From positions 1 to 64,000 of the forward strand of contig CAZHDI010000002.1 of assembly GCA_964531285.1 (NCBI GenBank): a stretch of DNA of 64,000 nucleotides. Reading direction: 5' to 3'. The notes beneath the pieces are model-generated. The model was not told where the DNA came from and made no database searches. It was given only the letters and a program-made list of their open reading frames with translations. A program made the translations under genes and the position numbers. The DNA is from CAZHDI01 sp964531285 (lineage in GTDB: Bacteria > Pseudomonadota > Alphaproteobacteria > JAJFIK01). Positions 25,454-34,359 of this stretch are shown here, in pieces. Within the stretch, counting starts at the first letter, position 1; every line of letters starts with the position of its first letter.

Positions 25454-26677
25454 TTGAACACCACATTTGCGGACCGTCCTGCCCCGCTCGGCGCGGCCGG
25501 ACGCCTCGATGCGCTCGATGTGCTGCGCGGCTTCGCGGTCCTCGGCATTTTTGCGATCAATATCTGGTTCATGGCGCTGCCCGAGGCGTTCTACATCAAT
25601 GGCACCGCATTGGGTCCGCTCACCGGCACGGACCAAACCGTCTGGACCGGCATCACCTTCTTGATCGCCCAGAAGTTCGTGACCCTGTTCTCGCTGATGT
25701 TCGGCGCCGGCATCGCCCTAATGGCGGGCAAAAACAGCGGCAAACGTCATGTGCCGCGCATGGTCTGGCTCCTGGTGTTCGGCCTCGCCCATGCCTATCT
25801 CCTGTGGCCCGGCGATATCCTCGTGACCTATGCCATCTGCGGACTGCTGGTCATCGGCATCCGGTCCTGGACCCCGCGCGGGCTCGTCATCCTTGCGGCG
25901 ATCCTGCTGGCCATCGGCGCGATCATCCAGTTTTTGTTCATCTACAGCGTCACCTTTGCCCCGCCCGATGTGCTGGCCGAGACGACCGCGAGCGTCTGGG
26001 CCCCGTCGCAGGAGGCCATCGACGCCGAGATCGACCAGCGCCGGCAGGGGTCGTTCCTTGCCCATATCCCGATCAACATCGAGCAGGCGCTGTTTTTCCA
26101 GACCGTCGCCCTGCCGCTGCAAACCGGCTGGCGGATCTGCGGGCTGATGGCGCTCGGCATGGCGCTTTACAAATGGGACGTGCTGACCGGGAACCGCTCG
26201 ACGGTCTTCTACGCGATCTGCATGGTCATCGGGTTCGCCGTCGGCGCGCCGATGATGGCCCAGTCCCTGGCGATCCGCGAGGCCAGCGGCTGGGACTTCG
26301 TCCAGGTCATGGCATTCGGCGAGGCGTGGACCTATTGGGCCAGTCTCGCCATGGCCATGGGCTGGATGGGCCTCGTGATGCTGTTCGTGAAATCCGGCAC
26401 GCTGGGCGTTGTACGCCGGGCCTTCGCCGCCGCCGGGCGGATGGCCTTCACCAACTACATCATGCAGTCGGTGATCGGCGCGACCCTCTTTTTCGGCTGG
26501 GGCTTCGGTCTGTTCGGCACGATGGGCGTGACGGACTTGTTCTATGTCACGCTGGCGGTGTGGCTGGCGCAGCTCATCTGGTCGCCGCTCTGGCTGAGCA
26601 TCTTCCAATTCGGCCCTCTTGAATGGCTGTGGCGTGCGCTAACCTATGGTCAATGGCCCCCGTTCCGGCGGGCGTGA
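25454..26677 (+). CDS. DUF418 family membrane protein
   Basis: Multi-spanning membrane protein of 407 aa. It opens with RLDALDVLRGFAVLGIFAINI, the hallmark of the DUF418/YeiB family (related to heparan-alpha-glucosaminide acetyltransferase-like proteins), and ends with the family's LIWSPLWLSIFQFGPLEWLWR-type block. Around ten helices are apparent. I choose the TTG at 25454 because AAGAAGGGGGA sits 7 bases upstream; ATGs at 25418 and 25421 lack such a site. Function is unestablished; acyl transfer to a surface component is a guess from the related family. DnaJ-like cbpA follows 40 bp later. Confidence 0.85.
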   Translation: MNTTFADRPAPLGAAGRLDALDVLRGFAVLGIFAINIWFMALPEAFYINGTALGPLTGTDQTVWTGITFLIAQKFVTLFSLMFGAGIALMAGKNSGKRHVPRMVWLLVFGLAHAYLLWPGDILVTYAICGLLVIGIRSWTPRGLVILAAILLAIGAIIQFLFIYSVTFAPPDVLAETTASVWAPSQEAIDAEIDQRRQGSFLAHIPINIEQALFFQTVALPLQTGWRICGLMALGMALYKWDVLTGNRSTVFYAICMVIGFAVGAPMMAQSLAIREASGWDFVQVMAFGEAWTYWASLAMAMGWMGLVMLFVKSGTLGVVRRAFAAAGRMAFTNYIMQSVIGATLFFGWGFGLFGTMGVTDLFYVTLAVWLAQLIWSPLWLSIFQFGPLEWLWRALTYGQWPPFRRA

Positions 26678-26717
26678 AAGCACGGCATCTCGAACGATGG
26701 ACCAAAGACCAGACCCA

Positions 26718-27635
26718 ATGTCCTTATATGATGTTCTTCAAATCCCCCGCACAGCGAGCGAGGCCGAGATCAAGGCCGCCTACCGGCGCCTGGCCAAAGA
26801 GCATCATCCGGACCTCAATCCCAACGATTCGGCAGCCGAGGAGCGCTTCCAGACCATTGCGGCGGCTTATCGCATTCTAAGCGATCCTGACCAGCGACGC
26901 CGTTACGATGCCGGTGCGATCGACGAGGCGGGCGCCGAGCGCGGGCCCCAGGGCTTCTACCGGACCCATGCGGATGGGCCAGACGCGGACAAATACCGGC
27001 CCGGATTCGACCCGGACGCCTTCGGCGAGATGTCCGGTCTGTTCGAGGACTTGTTCGGCGCGGACTTTTTCCGCACGGCACGGCGGGAGCGGCGCGGCGC
27101 CAATGTCCGCTACGATCTCGATGTGGCCTTCATGGACGCCGCGCGCGGCGGCCGGCGGACCGTGATCCTCGCCGATAACCGCACGATCGAGATCACCATT
27201 CCGGCCGGTATCGAACACGGCCAGATCATCCGTGTGCGCGGCCAGGGCCTGCCCGGCATTCATGGCGGCCCGGCGGGCGATGCGCTGTTTCAGGTGACAT
27301 TGGGCGACCACCCTCTGTTCCGGCGCGACGGGCTCGACATTCATATCGATCTGCCGGTGACCATGGCCGAAGCGGTTTTGGGCGGGCGGATCCGTGTACC
27401 GACGGTTCATGGGCCGGTGAGCGCGCGCCTGCCGGCGGGATCCAATACCGATACTGTGCTGCGTCTGAAGGGCAAGGGCCTGGAGCGCACCGCGACCGGG
27501 GAGCACGGCGACCAATTGGCCCGGGTCAAGATCGTCCTGCCGACCCGGAGCGACCAGCGCCTGTCGGATGCCTTGGAGCAATGGCAGAAGCGGACCGGAG
27601 ACGATCCGCGTGCGGATTGGGAGGGCTATCTGTGA
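26718..27635 (+). CDS. cbpA: DnaJ-like co-chaperone, CbpA type
   Basis: Hsp40 co-chaperone of 305 aa: J domain at residues 2-66 with HHPDLN (the HPD that triggers DnaK), a Gly-poor linker, and two DnaJ C-terminal beta domains. It lacks the zinc-finger domain of DnaJ, which identifies the CbpA/DjlA-related class. The start at 26718 gives MSLYDVLQI; an ATG at 26697 would add 7 residues. The stop overlaps the CbpM start by 1 bp. In E. coli CbpA is also a curved-DNA-binding protein; that activity here is inferred. Confidence 0.92.
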   Translation: MSLYDVLQIPRTASEAEIKAAYRRLAKEHHPDLNPNDSAAEERFQTIAAAYRILSDPDQRRRYDAGAIDEAGAERGPQGFYRTHADGPDADKYRPGFDPDAFGEMSGLFEDLFGADFFRTARRERRGANVRYDLDVAFMDAARGGRRTVILADNRTIEITIPAGIEHGQIIRVRGQGLPGIHGGPAGDALFQVTLGDHPLFRRDGLDIHIDLPVTMAEAVLGGRIRVPTVHGPVSARLPAGSNTDTVLRLKGKGLERTATGEHGDQLARVKIVLPTRSDQRLSDALEQWQKRTGDDPRADWEGYL

Positions 27636-27973
27636 TGATGACCGCCAGCGATCTGTTCCGGGCCATTGACGGGCTCGGGCACGGCGAACTGGAAGATCTT
27701 GTGGCGCGCGGCTGGATCAAGCCCAAGCGGGACGACGGCGCGGTCTATTATCTCGAAATCGACGTGGCGCGGATCCGGCTCATTCGCGAACTGCGCCATG
27801 ACCTCGCCATCGACGATAATGCCATGCCGGTGATCCTGTCGCTGATCGATCAGGTGCATGATCTGCGCCGGGTGGTGGACCGTCTGGCCCGCGAGGTCCA
27901 TGAGACCCGCGGCGCGGCGGCCCGTCCGGTCCGTCAGGTCCCCCTGCGCCGGCCGCCCCGCCCAGGCTCCTGA
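27635..27973 (+). CDS. cbpM: Chaperone modulator CbpM
   Basis: 112-aa MerR-like helix-turn-helix-fold protein that binds the CbpA J domain and blocks its action on DnaK. Visible features are LEDLVARGWIKPKRDDGAVYYLEIDVARIRLIREL (segments of the MerR-2 fold) followed by a coiled helix with LIDQVHDLRRVVDRLARE. Start ATG at 27635 overlaps the cbpA stop (TGATG), giving tight coupling in the canonical cbpA-cbpM order. A basic Pro-rich tail ends the protein. Confidence 0.9.
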   Translation: MMTASDLFRAIDGLGHGELEDLVARGWIKPKRDDGAVYYLEIDVARIRLIRELRHDLAIDDNAMPVILSLIDQVHDLRRVVDRLAREVHETRGAAARPVRQVPLRRPPRPGS

Positions 27974-28250
27974 CGGCGACGCCCTTGGCGCTTGTCGCCA
28001 ACCGTGCTAGAGGACGCCACGCTCGCCGGGGGTACCCCGCCTGGCCGCCGCCAGACCGGAGTCGCTCGCGGGCGTGACCGGCGCGGCGCGCGCGGGTCCC
28101 GCCACGGGCGAGCCCGCTCCATCGCACAGTCCGATTCTGCTGATCGGTGCGCCGGCCCCATGATCATGGCGCCCGCCTGATCCCGGCTTGGCCCGCCCCG
28201 GGGCTGAGCCTGATCCGCCCGGGCGCCGCAATACCAGAGGCATTCCGGCG

Positions 28251-29753
28251 ATGGCCACCTATATCGAAGCGACCTCGCGCACCTTCAACGAATTCCTGCT
28301 ACTGCCCAATCTGACCAAGGCCGGCGACACGCCCGACAAGGTGGATCTGAGCACCCCGCTCGACCGGTTCACCCGCGGCGGCGGCCCGCGCCTGCGCCTG
28401 AAGCTTCCCATGGCTTCGGCTGTGATGCAGGCGGTGTCGGGTCCGGACCTTGCCATCGCCCTGGCCGGCAGCGGCGGTCTGTCGTTCATCTTCCATTCCC
28501 AGCCTATCGAGTCCCAGGCCGACATGATCCGCAAGGTCAAGTCGTTCAAGGCGGGGTTCGTGGTGTCGGATTCCAATCTGGAGCCGACCGCGACCGTGGC
28601 CGACGGGATCGCGCTGGCGCAGCGCACCGGCCACTCGACCATCGCGGTCACGGCGGACGGCACGCCCCATGGGCGCCTCCATGGTATTCTGACGCGTCAG
28701 GACATTCCGATCCGCGGCGATGCCCGCAATGACCGGGTCGGCCAGTGGATGACGCCGGTCGATAATCTGGCGACGGCCAAGGCGGACGTCACGCTTCATG
28801 CGGCGCAGGACATGATCTGGGCCTCCAAACAGAAATGCCTGCCGGTTCTGGACGAGACCGGCAATCTGCTGCATCTGGTGTTCCGCCGGGATTTCGAGGC
28901 GCAGGAACTGTTCCCCCACGAACTGACGGACAGCCATAAGCGCATTCTCGTGGGCGGCGGCATCAACACCCATGACTATACGGAGCGGGTTCCCGAACTC
29001 ATTGCCGCCGGCGCCGATGCCCTGTGCATCGATGCATCCGACGGGTTTTCCGAATGGCAGAAGAAGGCCTTCGACGACATCCGCTCGAAATTCGGCGACA
29101 GCGTGATTGTCGGCGGCGGCAATGTCGTCGAAGAAGACGGCTTCCGGTATCTCGCCGATGCGGGGGCCGATTTCGTCAAGGTGGGCATCGGCGGCGGGTC
29201 GATCTGCATCACCCGCGAACAAAAAGGTCTGGGGCGCGGCCAAGCGTCCGCCGTGATCGCCGTGGCCGAAGCGCGCGATCGGTACTTCCAGGAGACCGGT
29301 ACCTATATTCCTCTGTGCTCGGACGGTGGCATTCAGCACGATTACCACATCACGCTGGCGCTCGCGATGGGTGCGGATTTCGTCATGCTCGGCCGCTACT
29401 TCGCCCGGTTCGATGAAAGCCCGGGCCGCAAGGTGCGTCTGGGCTCGCGCTATGTGAAGGAGTACTGGGCCGAGGGCTCGGAGCGGGCCCGGAACTGGGC
29501 GCGCTACGATCTGGGCGGCGAGAAAAAGTTGCAATTCGAGGAAGGCGTCGACGGATATGTGCCCTATGCCGGCGATCTGAAAAGCAATGTGGCCCGTACC
29601 CGGGCCAAGCTGGCGGCGACCATGTGCAATTGCGGCTCGACCTCGATCCCGGACTTCCAGAAGACCGCCCGCCTCGTCAATGTGTCCCAGCAGAGCTTCC
29701 TGGAAAGCACCTATTCCATCGAGCGCAAGGACGACAGCGGCGATCTGCGGTGA
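28251..29753 (+). CDS. IMP dehydrogenase, divergent type
   Basis: Enzyme of 500 aa of the IMPDH/GMP reductase barrel family, converting IMP to XMP with NAD for guanine nucleotide synthesis. Two CBS domains are inserted at about residues 95-210. The catalytic loop reads GIGGGSICITREQKG with Cys near 319, where the canonical enzyme has GPGSICTTR. Downstream are SDGGI and ADFVMLGRYFARF. The C-terminal third (EYWAEGSERARNW, YDLGG) is unlike E. coli GuaB and matches a separate IMPDH branch known in several phyla. ATG at 28251 has AGAGG 11 bases upstream. About 280 bases of GC-rich non-coding DNA precede it. Confidence 0.85.
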   Translation: MATYIEATSRTFNEFLLLPNLTKAGDTPDKVDLSTPLDRFTRGGGPRLRLKLPMASAVMQAVSGPDLAIALAGSGGLSFIFHSQPIESQADMIRKVKSFKAGFVVSDSNLEPTATVADGIALAQRTGHSTIAVTADGTPHGRLHGILTRQDIPIRGDARNDRVGQWMTPVDNLATAKADVTLHAAQDMIWASKQKCLPVLDETGNLLHLVFRRDFEAQELFPHELTDSHKRILVGGGINTHDYTERVPELIAAGADALCIDASDGFSEWQKKAFDDIRSKFGDSVIVGGGNVVEEDGFRYLADAGADFVKVGIGGGSICITREQKGLGRGQASAVIAVAEARDRYFQETGTYIPLCSDGGIQHDYHITLALAMGADFVMLGRYFARFDESPGRKVRLGSRYVKEYWAEGSERARNWARYDLGGEKKLQFEEGVDGYVPYAGDLKSNVARTRAKLAATMCNCGSTSIPDFQKTARLVNVSQQSFLESTYSIERKDDSGDLR

Positions 29754-29844
29754 CGGATGCACGCTGCGGACACCTTGTCATGCAAGCGTCATGTCGCGCT
29801 ATTAGGACCTGATCCGGGTTTATACACTTCAGGGAGATCGGGCG

Positions 29845-30765
29845 ATGGCGGCACAGCGGATAAGGGTCCTGGCGGCAGGCGCGGCTGTTGCGGCAGGCGC
29901 CATGGTGTTGACGGCGGTGTTGGGCAGCGCGGCCGCGCGCGACCCTGTGCGCCCGGCCGGCCTCAAGGACCGGATGTCGGCGGCGCGGGCTTATCAGAGC
30001 CAACTCGCCGCCGAAACCACACCGGCACTCAATGCGGATCAAGGGTCGGCATCGGCCGGCGGGACCTGTGCGCCGCATCCGGACGATGATCCCGACACTT
30101 GGATCTGTGAGGCTGAAACGGCCTGTGCGCCGGCGCGGGGCAGCTATTGGGTGCGCCACTCGGCGGAATATCAGGCCCTTGTCGATCAGACCTTCCATTT
30201 TGCCAGCCTGCGCGCCCTGCAATTGGGCCAGGAACGCGCGCCCGGCACCTGGGCCGTCGTGGTCGATCTCGATGAGACCGTGCTCTCCAATGCGCCCTAT
30301 AATTATGAACGGGAGCGCTGCGGACGCGGCTATTCCCGGGCGTCATGGGCGGACTGGTCGCGGGCGCAACAGGCGACCCTGCTGCCGGGGGCCACGGCCT
30401 TTGCCGATCTGGTCTATGCCCAGGGCGGCCTTGTTGTCGGCGTGACCAACCGGCGTGAAAGCGAAGGTCCGTGGACGGCGCCAATCCTGGAGGCGGGCGG
30501 CTTCCAGCATGAATTCGTGCTCTACCGCGGCGATGCCGAGGGTGCGACCGGCGAAAAGGAAGCCCGGTTCGAGGCGGTGCCTGCCCTGCTCGCCGAGCGG
30601 GGTTATGCGGATACGCAGGTCGTGATCTATATGGGCGATCAAATTACGGATTTTCCGGATCTGGATCAGATGTCTTTTCCCGACGGCATCGACGGGCCGT
30701 TCGGCATCAGCTATTTCGTGCTGCCCAATCCGATGTATGGCAGTTGGGAGTCCGGCGGCCACTGA
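29845..30765 (+). CDS. HAD superfamily acid phosphatase, exported
   Basis: Exported phosphatase of 306 aa of the class B/class C (lipoprotein e(P4)-like) HAD IIIB group. A signal peptide spans about residues 1-32 (ends GSAAA). Motif I is VVVDLDETVLSN near residue 140 (nucleophile Asp and the following acid Asp), motif II is GVTNRRES, and motif IV is IYMGDQITDFPD. Such enzymes dephosphorylate nucleotides in the periplasm so that nucleosides can be taken up. No lipobox is obvious. ATG at 29845 follows AGGGAG. A good terminator follows the gene. Confidence 0.88.
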   Translation: MAAQRIRVLAAGAAVAAGAMVLTAVLGSAAARDPVRPAGLKDRMSAARAYQSQLAAETTPALNADQGSASAGGTCAPHPDDDPDTWICEAETACAPARGSYWVRHSAEYQALVDQTFHFASLRALQLGQERAPGTWAVVVDLDETVLSNAPYNYERERCGRGYSRASWADWSRAQQATLLPGATAFADLVYAQGGLVVGVTNRRESEGPWTAPILEAGGFQHEFVLYRGDAEGATGEKEARFEAVPALLAERGYADTQVVIYMGDQITDFPDLDQMSFPDGIDGPFGISYFVLPNPMYGSWESGGH

Positions 30766-30794
30766 CCCGCCTGCCCCCGTTCAAGCCTTGCGCA

Positions 30795-30821
30795 CCGCCG
30801 CTCCACCGAGCGGCGGTTTTC
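30795..30821 (+). terminator. Rho-independent terminator
   Basis: CCGCCGCTC / GAGCGGCGG (9-bp perfect stem, loop CACC) followed by TTTT, 30 bp after the acid phosphatase stop. Confidence 0.85.
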
Positions 30822-30836
30822 TGTGTCCGTACCCTC

Positions 30837-30865
30837 TTGCGCTCATATTCATAGCGCGTTATATA
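30837..30865 (+). promoter_or_regulatory. Promoter of marR gene, leaderless arrangement
   Basis: -35 TTGCGC (30837-30842), 17-base spacer, -10 TATATA (30860-30865). The ATG of the MarR gene begins 7 bases after the -10 hexamer, at the expected transcription start. No Shine-Dalgarno sequence can fit between them. Confidence 0.65.
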
Positions 30866-30872
30866 TCTTGTT

Positions 30873-31400
30873 ATGAAAAAGATCCGAGACGAGGACGCCC
30901 TGGCCCGGATGGGGCTGATTGCCCTGGGCAGCCGGATCAAGCGCCTGGGCGATGCGCTCCAGGCCCAGGCCGCCGCGGCCCTCGCGCGCGAGGCGGATGA
31001 TCTTGTCCCGAGCCAGCTCGTCGTGCTGCTCGATCTGCATCATGCGGGAACGCTGACGGTCGGCGATCTGGCCGCGCGCCTTGGGATCAGCCAACCGGCG
31101 GTGACCCGCATGGTCACGGCCCTGAAGGCTCAGGGGCGCATCGAAGAGGCCGAGGACAATAGCGATGCGCGCCGGAGCCCGGTGCGGCTCAGCGCGGCGG
31201 GGCGCCGTTTGGTCGACCGGCTGGAGCGCGGGTTTCTGGTGAGCGTGGATGCGGCGATCGCCGATGTGATCGGCAGGGCGCAGGGGACGTTGATGGACCA
31301 GATCGCTCATGTGGAAGCCCGCCTTGCGGAGGCACCGCTCACCACACGGATTACCGAACAGGACACGTCCAAGCGCAAGGGAGGCCGTCATGAGCGATAA
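30873..31400 (+). CDS. MarR family transcriptional regulator
   Basis: 175-aa winged-helix regulator. The recognition helix region reads LTVGDLAARLGISQPAVTRMVTALKAQGRIEEAEDNSDARRSPVRLSAAG (here given as one segment of known blocks), the standard MarR DNA-binding motif with the wing DxRR. The gene overlaps the following GNAT gene by 11 bp, so both form one operon. Its promoter lies so close that the mRNA would be leaderless; the AT-rich -10 region with the outer dyad CATA/TATG could also serve as its own operator (inference). Confidence 0.88.
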   Translation: MKKIRDEDALARMGLIALGSRIKRLGDALQAQAAAALAREADDLVPSQLVVLLDLHHAGTLTVGDLAARLGISQPAVTRMVTALKAQGRIEEAEDNSDARRSPVRLSAAGRRLVDRLERGFLVSVDAAIADVIGRAQGTLMDQIAHVEARLAEAPLTTRITEQDTSKRKGGRHER

Positions 31401-31863
31401 CCGGGCCGTGACCATCCGGCCGTTCGAGGACAGGAACGCCGATGCCTTCCGGCGTCTCAATCACGCGTGGATCACCCGATACTTCGTTCTGGAAGACAAG
31501 GACAATGAGAGCCTCGATCATCCGCAGACGGCGATCCTCGATCCGGGCGGTGAAATTCTCATGGCCGAGGCCGGCGACCGGCCGGTGGGATGCGTGGCGC
31601 TCATGGCCATGGGCGGGGATCGGTTCGAACTGGCCAAAATGGCAGTCGACGACGGCGCTCAGGGACTCGGAATCGGCCGTGCGCTGATGGATGCGGCAAT
31701 TGCCTGGGCGCGCGAGCGTGGCGCAAAGCAGCTTTATTTGGAGAGCAACACACGGTTGACGCCCGCGCTGACGCTGTATCGCTCAGTCGGCTTCCGGACG
31801 ATTGAGGACGACACCCCCTCGCCTTACGCCCGCGCCAATATCCGCATGATCCTGGATCTTTGA
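31390..31863 (+). CDS. GNAT family N-acetyltransferase
   Basis: 157-aa acetyl-CoA-dependent acyltransferase. The central beta4/alpha3 CoA motif is FELAKMAVDDGAQGLGIGRALM (pattern Q/R-x-x-G-x-G), followed by LYLESNTRLTPALTLYRSVGF, the typical C-terminal motif. The ATG at 31390 lies within the end of the MarR gene and has AAGGGAGG upstream. MarR plus GNAT pairs are common; the substrate is unknown, with small amines or antibiotics among the possibilities. Confidence 0.9.
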   Translation: MSDNRAVTIRPFEDRNADAFRRLNHAWITRYFVLEDKDNESLDHPQTAILDPGGEILMAEAGDRPVGCVALMAMGGDRFELAKMAVDDGAQGLGIGRALMDAAIAWARERGAKQLYLESNTRLTPALTLYRSVGFRTIEDDTPSPYARANIRMILDL

Positions 31864-31993
31864 TCGCACCGGCCGGTCGGCTCTGGCATGGCCGACTTTC
31901 TAGGGCGCGGTGCTGGCGGCTACGCAAACCGCCGATGCCCTGGAAGGCGCGCCGCGCGGCGCCCCTTCCGGTGCACAGTGACGATGCTGCCGG

Positions 31994-32530
31994 TCAGCTA
32001 CCGGCGCTCGGCTCACCCGGACGCAACACCAGCGTCTCCAGCGTCCGCAGCACATCGCGCGCGTCATAAGCGCTGACATCGTTGCGCGGCACCTCGCCGC
32101 TGTAGATCTTGATCACGGCCGATGCCTCATAACGCTCGACAAGCCGGTAGGTATCCATGTGATACAGCCGGTTGCGGTGCCAATAGCCGCCATACACGGA
32201 GTAGTAAAATCCCGGATAGCGCGGCACGGTCGCGGTGCTGTAAACGCGCTCTTCCCGTTCCGTTTGCTGACGCTCGACAATGAAATAATCGCCGCCGCGT
32301 TCCACGGTCAGTTCGGCCGACCGGTACAGGAGGTAATTCTCGACCGTCTCCCGGTCGGTGAGGGAATCGCCGCGATAGGTGACCCGGAAACGATCCGTCT
32401 CCAAACTCTGCTCGCGATAGCCGAAGCCAGACTGGCCGGTGGCGCGCTGATAAGGCGACGGCCCCGTTGCGCAGGCCGTGATCACCAGGGCCATCATCAG
32501 GATCAATCCGTGACGGACAGTCATTTTCAT
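31994..32530 (-). CDS. CC0125/CC1285-family lipoprotein
   Basis: Lipoprotein precursor of 178 aa with lipobox ITAC (Cys near residue 20). The mature protein contains GYREQSLETDRFRVTYRGDSLTDRETVENYLLYRSAELT, split here as recognised blocks, which matches the alphaproteobacterial CC0125/CC1285 family. A Tyr-rich middle (YYSVYGGYW) follows. Function unknown. Start ATG at 32530 has GAGGGGG upstream; the reading frame continues upstream but without any ribosome site or signal peptide. Confidence 0.85.
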   Translation of the reverse strand: MKMTVRHGLILMMALVITACATGPSPYQRATGQSGFGYREQSLETDRFRVTYRGDSLTDRETVENYLLYRSAELTVERGGDYFIVERQQTEREERVYSTATVPRYPGFYYSVYGGYWHRNRLYHMDTYRLVERYEASAVIKIYSGEVPRNDVSAYDARDVLRTLETLVLRPGEPSAGS

Positions 32531-32675
32531 CTCGTGTTTCCCCCTCTTCTTTCGCGGTGATATCCCCACGCCGTCTTCGGATCCGCTCCACGGCGCTGGG
32601 CAGTCTGACACCAAGGTATCCCAGGGGCAAGATGGTGACGCGAAGGGGATTGCTCCGAACACAACCGACTGGTTG

Positions 32676-33470
32676 TCAGAAATGCGTGAGATAGCCGCCA
32701 TCGACGGCGAGGGTCTGCCCGGTGATGTACGACGCCGCGGGCGACGCCAGGAACACCGCCGCTCCGGCGATCTCTTCAGGGCGCCCCCACCGGCCGAGCG
32801 ATGTCCGCCGCGCCAGCCAGTCGGCAACGGCCGTGTCATCCGCCATGGCCGCATTGGCCTCGGTGGCGAAATAGCCCGGCGCGATGGCGTTCACGGTGAT
32901 TCCCTGGGGCCCCACTTCGGCGGCCAGGGCATGGGTGAGCGCCGTCAGCGCGCCCTTTGTGGCCGTATAGACCGCATCGCCGGAGCGGGCGATCGGCCCC
33001 GCGATGGATGTGATGTTGATGATCCGTCCATATCGGCTCTCGGGGGGCGCCGCCGTCATGAGACGAATGGCTTCCCGGCACAGATGGATCGGCGCCACCA
33101 GATTCACATCCATCAGGGTGCGGATATCATCCGACTGAAAATCGAGAAAGGCGCGGCGGTCGCGCTGGCCGACATTATTGATGAGAATATCCAGCCCGCC
33201 GGGGCCAAGCGCCTGCATGGCGTCTGATGCCGCCCTCTCATCGGCGATATCGAAGACCAGAGGATCGGCCGCGCCGCCGGCATCGCCGATCAGGCGCACC
33301 GCATGGGCCACCGCCTGCCCGTCGCGTCCATTGATCAGCACGCGGGCTCCGGCGAGCGCGATGGCTCGGGCGATCTCGAAGCCGAGCCCCCGCGCCGCGC
33401 CGGTGACCAGCGCCGTCCGGCCTTCAAGGGAGAAGACCGGACGCGTGGACGGATCGTCAGAGGCCGACAT
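32676..33470 (-). CDS. SDR family oxidoreductase
   Basis: NAD(P)-dependent dehydrogenase of 264 aa. Classical short-chain features: cofactor loop TGAARGLG (residues 23-30), NNVGQ at about 90, catalytic Ser in ITSIAG, YTATK (Tyr and Lys of the active site), and the C-terminal GQTLAVDGGY. The phrase RRAFLDF after NNVGQ recalls gluconate 5-dehydrogenase-like members, but specificity is uncertain. The ATG at 33470 overlaps the 3' end of the upstream porin-like gene by 14 bp, implying coupling. Confidence 0.88.
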   Translation of the reverse strand: MSASDDPSTRPVFSLEGRTALVTGAARGLGFEIARAIALAGARVLINGRDGQAVAHAVRLIGDAGGAADPLVFDIADERAASDAMQALGPGGLDILINNVGQRDRRAFLDFQSDDIRTLMDVNLVAPIHLCREAIRLMTAAPPESRYGRIINITSIAGPIARSGDAVYTATKGALTALTHALAAEVGPQGITVNAIAPGYFATEANAAMADDTAVADWLARRTSLGRWGRPEEIAGAAVFLASPAASYITGQTLAVDGGYLTHF

Positions 33471-34359
33471 TCACTGAGACACCGCCATAAAGGACCTCGT
33501 TGTCCTCCGCGCCGTCGAACGAGAACTCCCCGGTCGTGCCCGACCAGTTCACGTTTGCGCCGACACTGACATGATCGGTCAGGCGCGAGCTGATCCCGGC
33601 TCCGACGCCGTAATAGACCCGGCTGTCGTCGATCTCCGCCGTGGCCAGATTGCCCAGGTCATCGCCCACAAAGCTGCGGGCGCCGGCCAGCGCGGCATTC
33701 CGGTTGGCGTCTTCGTCGCCAATATTCACATAGCCCGCGACACTGTTGATCTCCAGCTTGAGCTGGTCGCCCAGGATCGCCAGACGCCAGCGGCCTTTGG
33801 TCTCGACCGTGACGTTTTCCAAATCCACATCGTAATAGGCCCGGATCAGCACCGGGATGATCACGGGCAGATCCAGACCGGCGAATACCTCGAAGGAATG
33901 AGGATCGGCGCCGCCGGTATCCTCTGCACCCGGATAGTAATAATAGGTCGCGCCGGCCTCGGCGACGATCAACTCAGCCAGGTTCACCCGCGCCTTGGCG
34001 AAGATGTCCACCTCGGTCGGCTCATCGAGCCCGTTATTGCTGTCCTGAAGCGGTACAAAGCCTTTGGCGCCGCCTTCGACGGTCAAGAGCCCTGTGTCGA
34101 GGCTGGTTTTGAGTTGAAGCGTCGCGGTGTCGGAGTCTTGTGTGACGCCCCGGAACACCCGCGCGGACTGATAGCCCGCGGTGGCATTGACGCTGACCAC
34201 CCCCTCGCGGATCTCGACAAGATCGGACTCGGTGGCCGGAGTGGCCAATGCCGTGGCCGGCACGGCAAACACCAAGGCGGCGGCAATCGGCGCCATCACG
34301 GTGCGCAGCGGGGCAACAAAGCGGCGCGCCGCACCGGGCGGCCTGAGGAACGCGTGCAT
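33457..34359 (-). CDS. Outer-membrane beta-barrel protein, TorF/porin-like
   Basis: Precursor of 300 aa with a long signal peptide (about 1-40, ending ALATPA). The mature part is rich in alternating beta strands. It starts VVSVNATAGYQSARVFRGVTQ, resembling the proteobacterial TorF (gcw_chp) family, and ends VSVNVGL with a terminal aliphatic residue rather than the more typical Phe. A Tyr run YYYYP lies mid-protein. Probably an outer-membrane channel. AGGGAG lies 11 bases before the ATG. Family assignment is moderate; another barrel family is possible. Confidence 0.65.
   Translation of the reverse strand: MHAFLRPPGAARRFVAPLRTVMAPIAAALVFAVPATALATPATESDLVEIREGVVSVNATAGYQSARVFRGVTQDSDTATLQLKTSLDTGLLTVEGGAKGFVPLQDSNNGLDEPTEVDIFAKARVNLAELIVAEAGATYYYYPGAEDTGGADPHSFEVFAGLDLPVIIPVLIRAYYDVDLENVTVETKGRWRLAILGDQLKLEINSVAGYVNIGDEDANRNAALAGARSFVGDDLGNLATAEIDDSRVYYGVGAGISSRLTDHVSVGANVNWSGTTGEFSFDGAEDNEVLYGGVSVNVGL

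Noticed and set aside
28020..28040. GGGGTACCCC palindrome in the GC-rich stretch before the IMP dehydrogenase
   Set aside because: Short and common in such GC-rich DNA; no relation to a promoter or hairpin with a T-tract.
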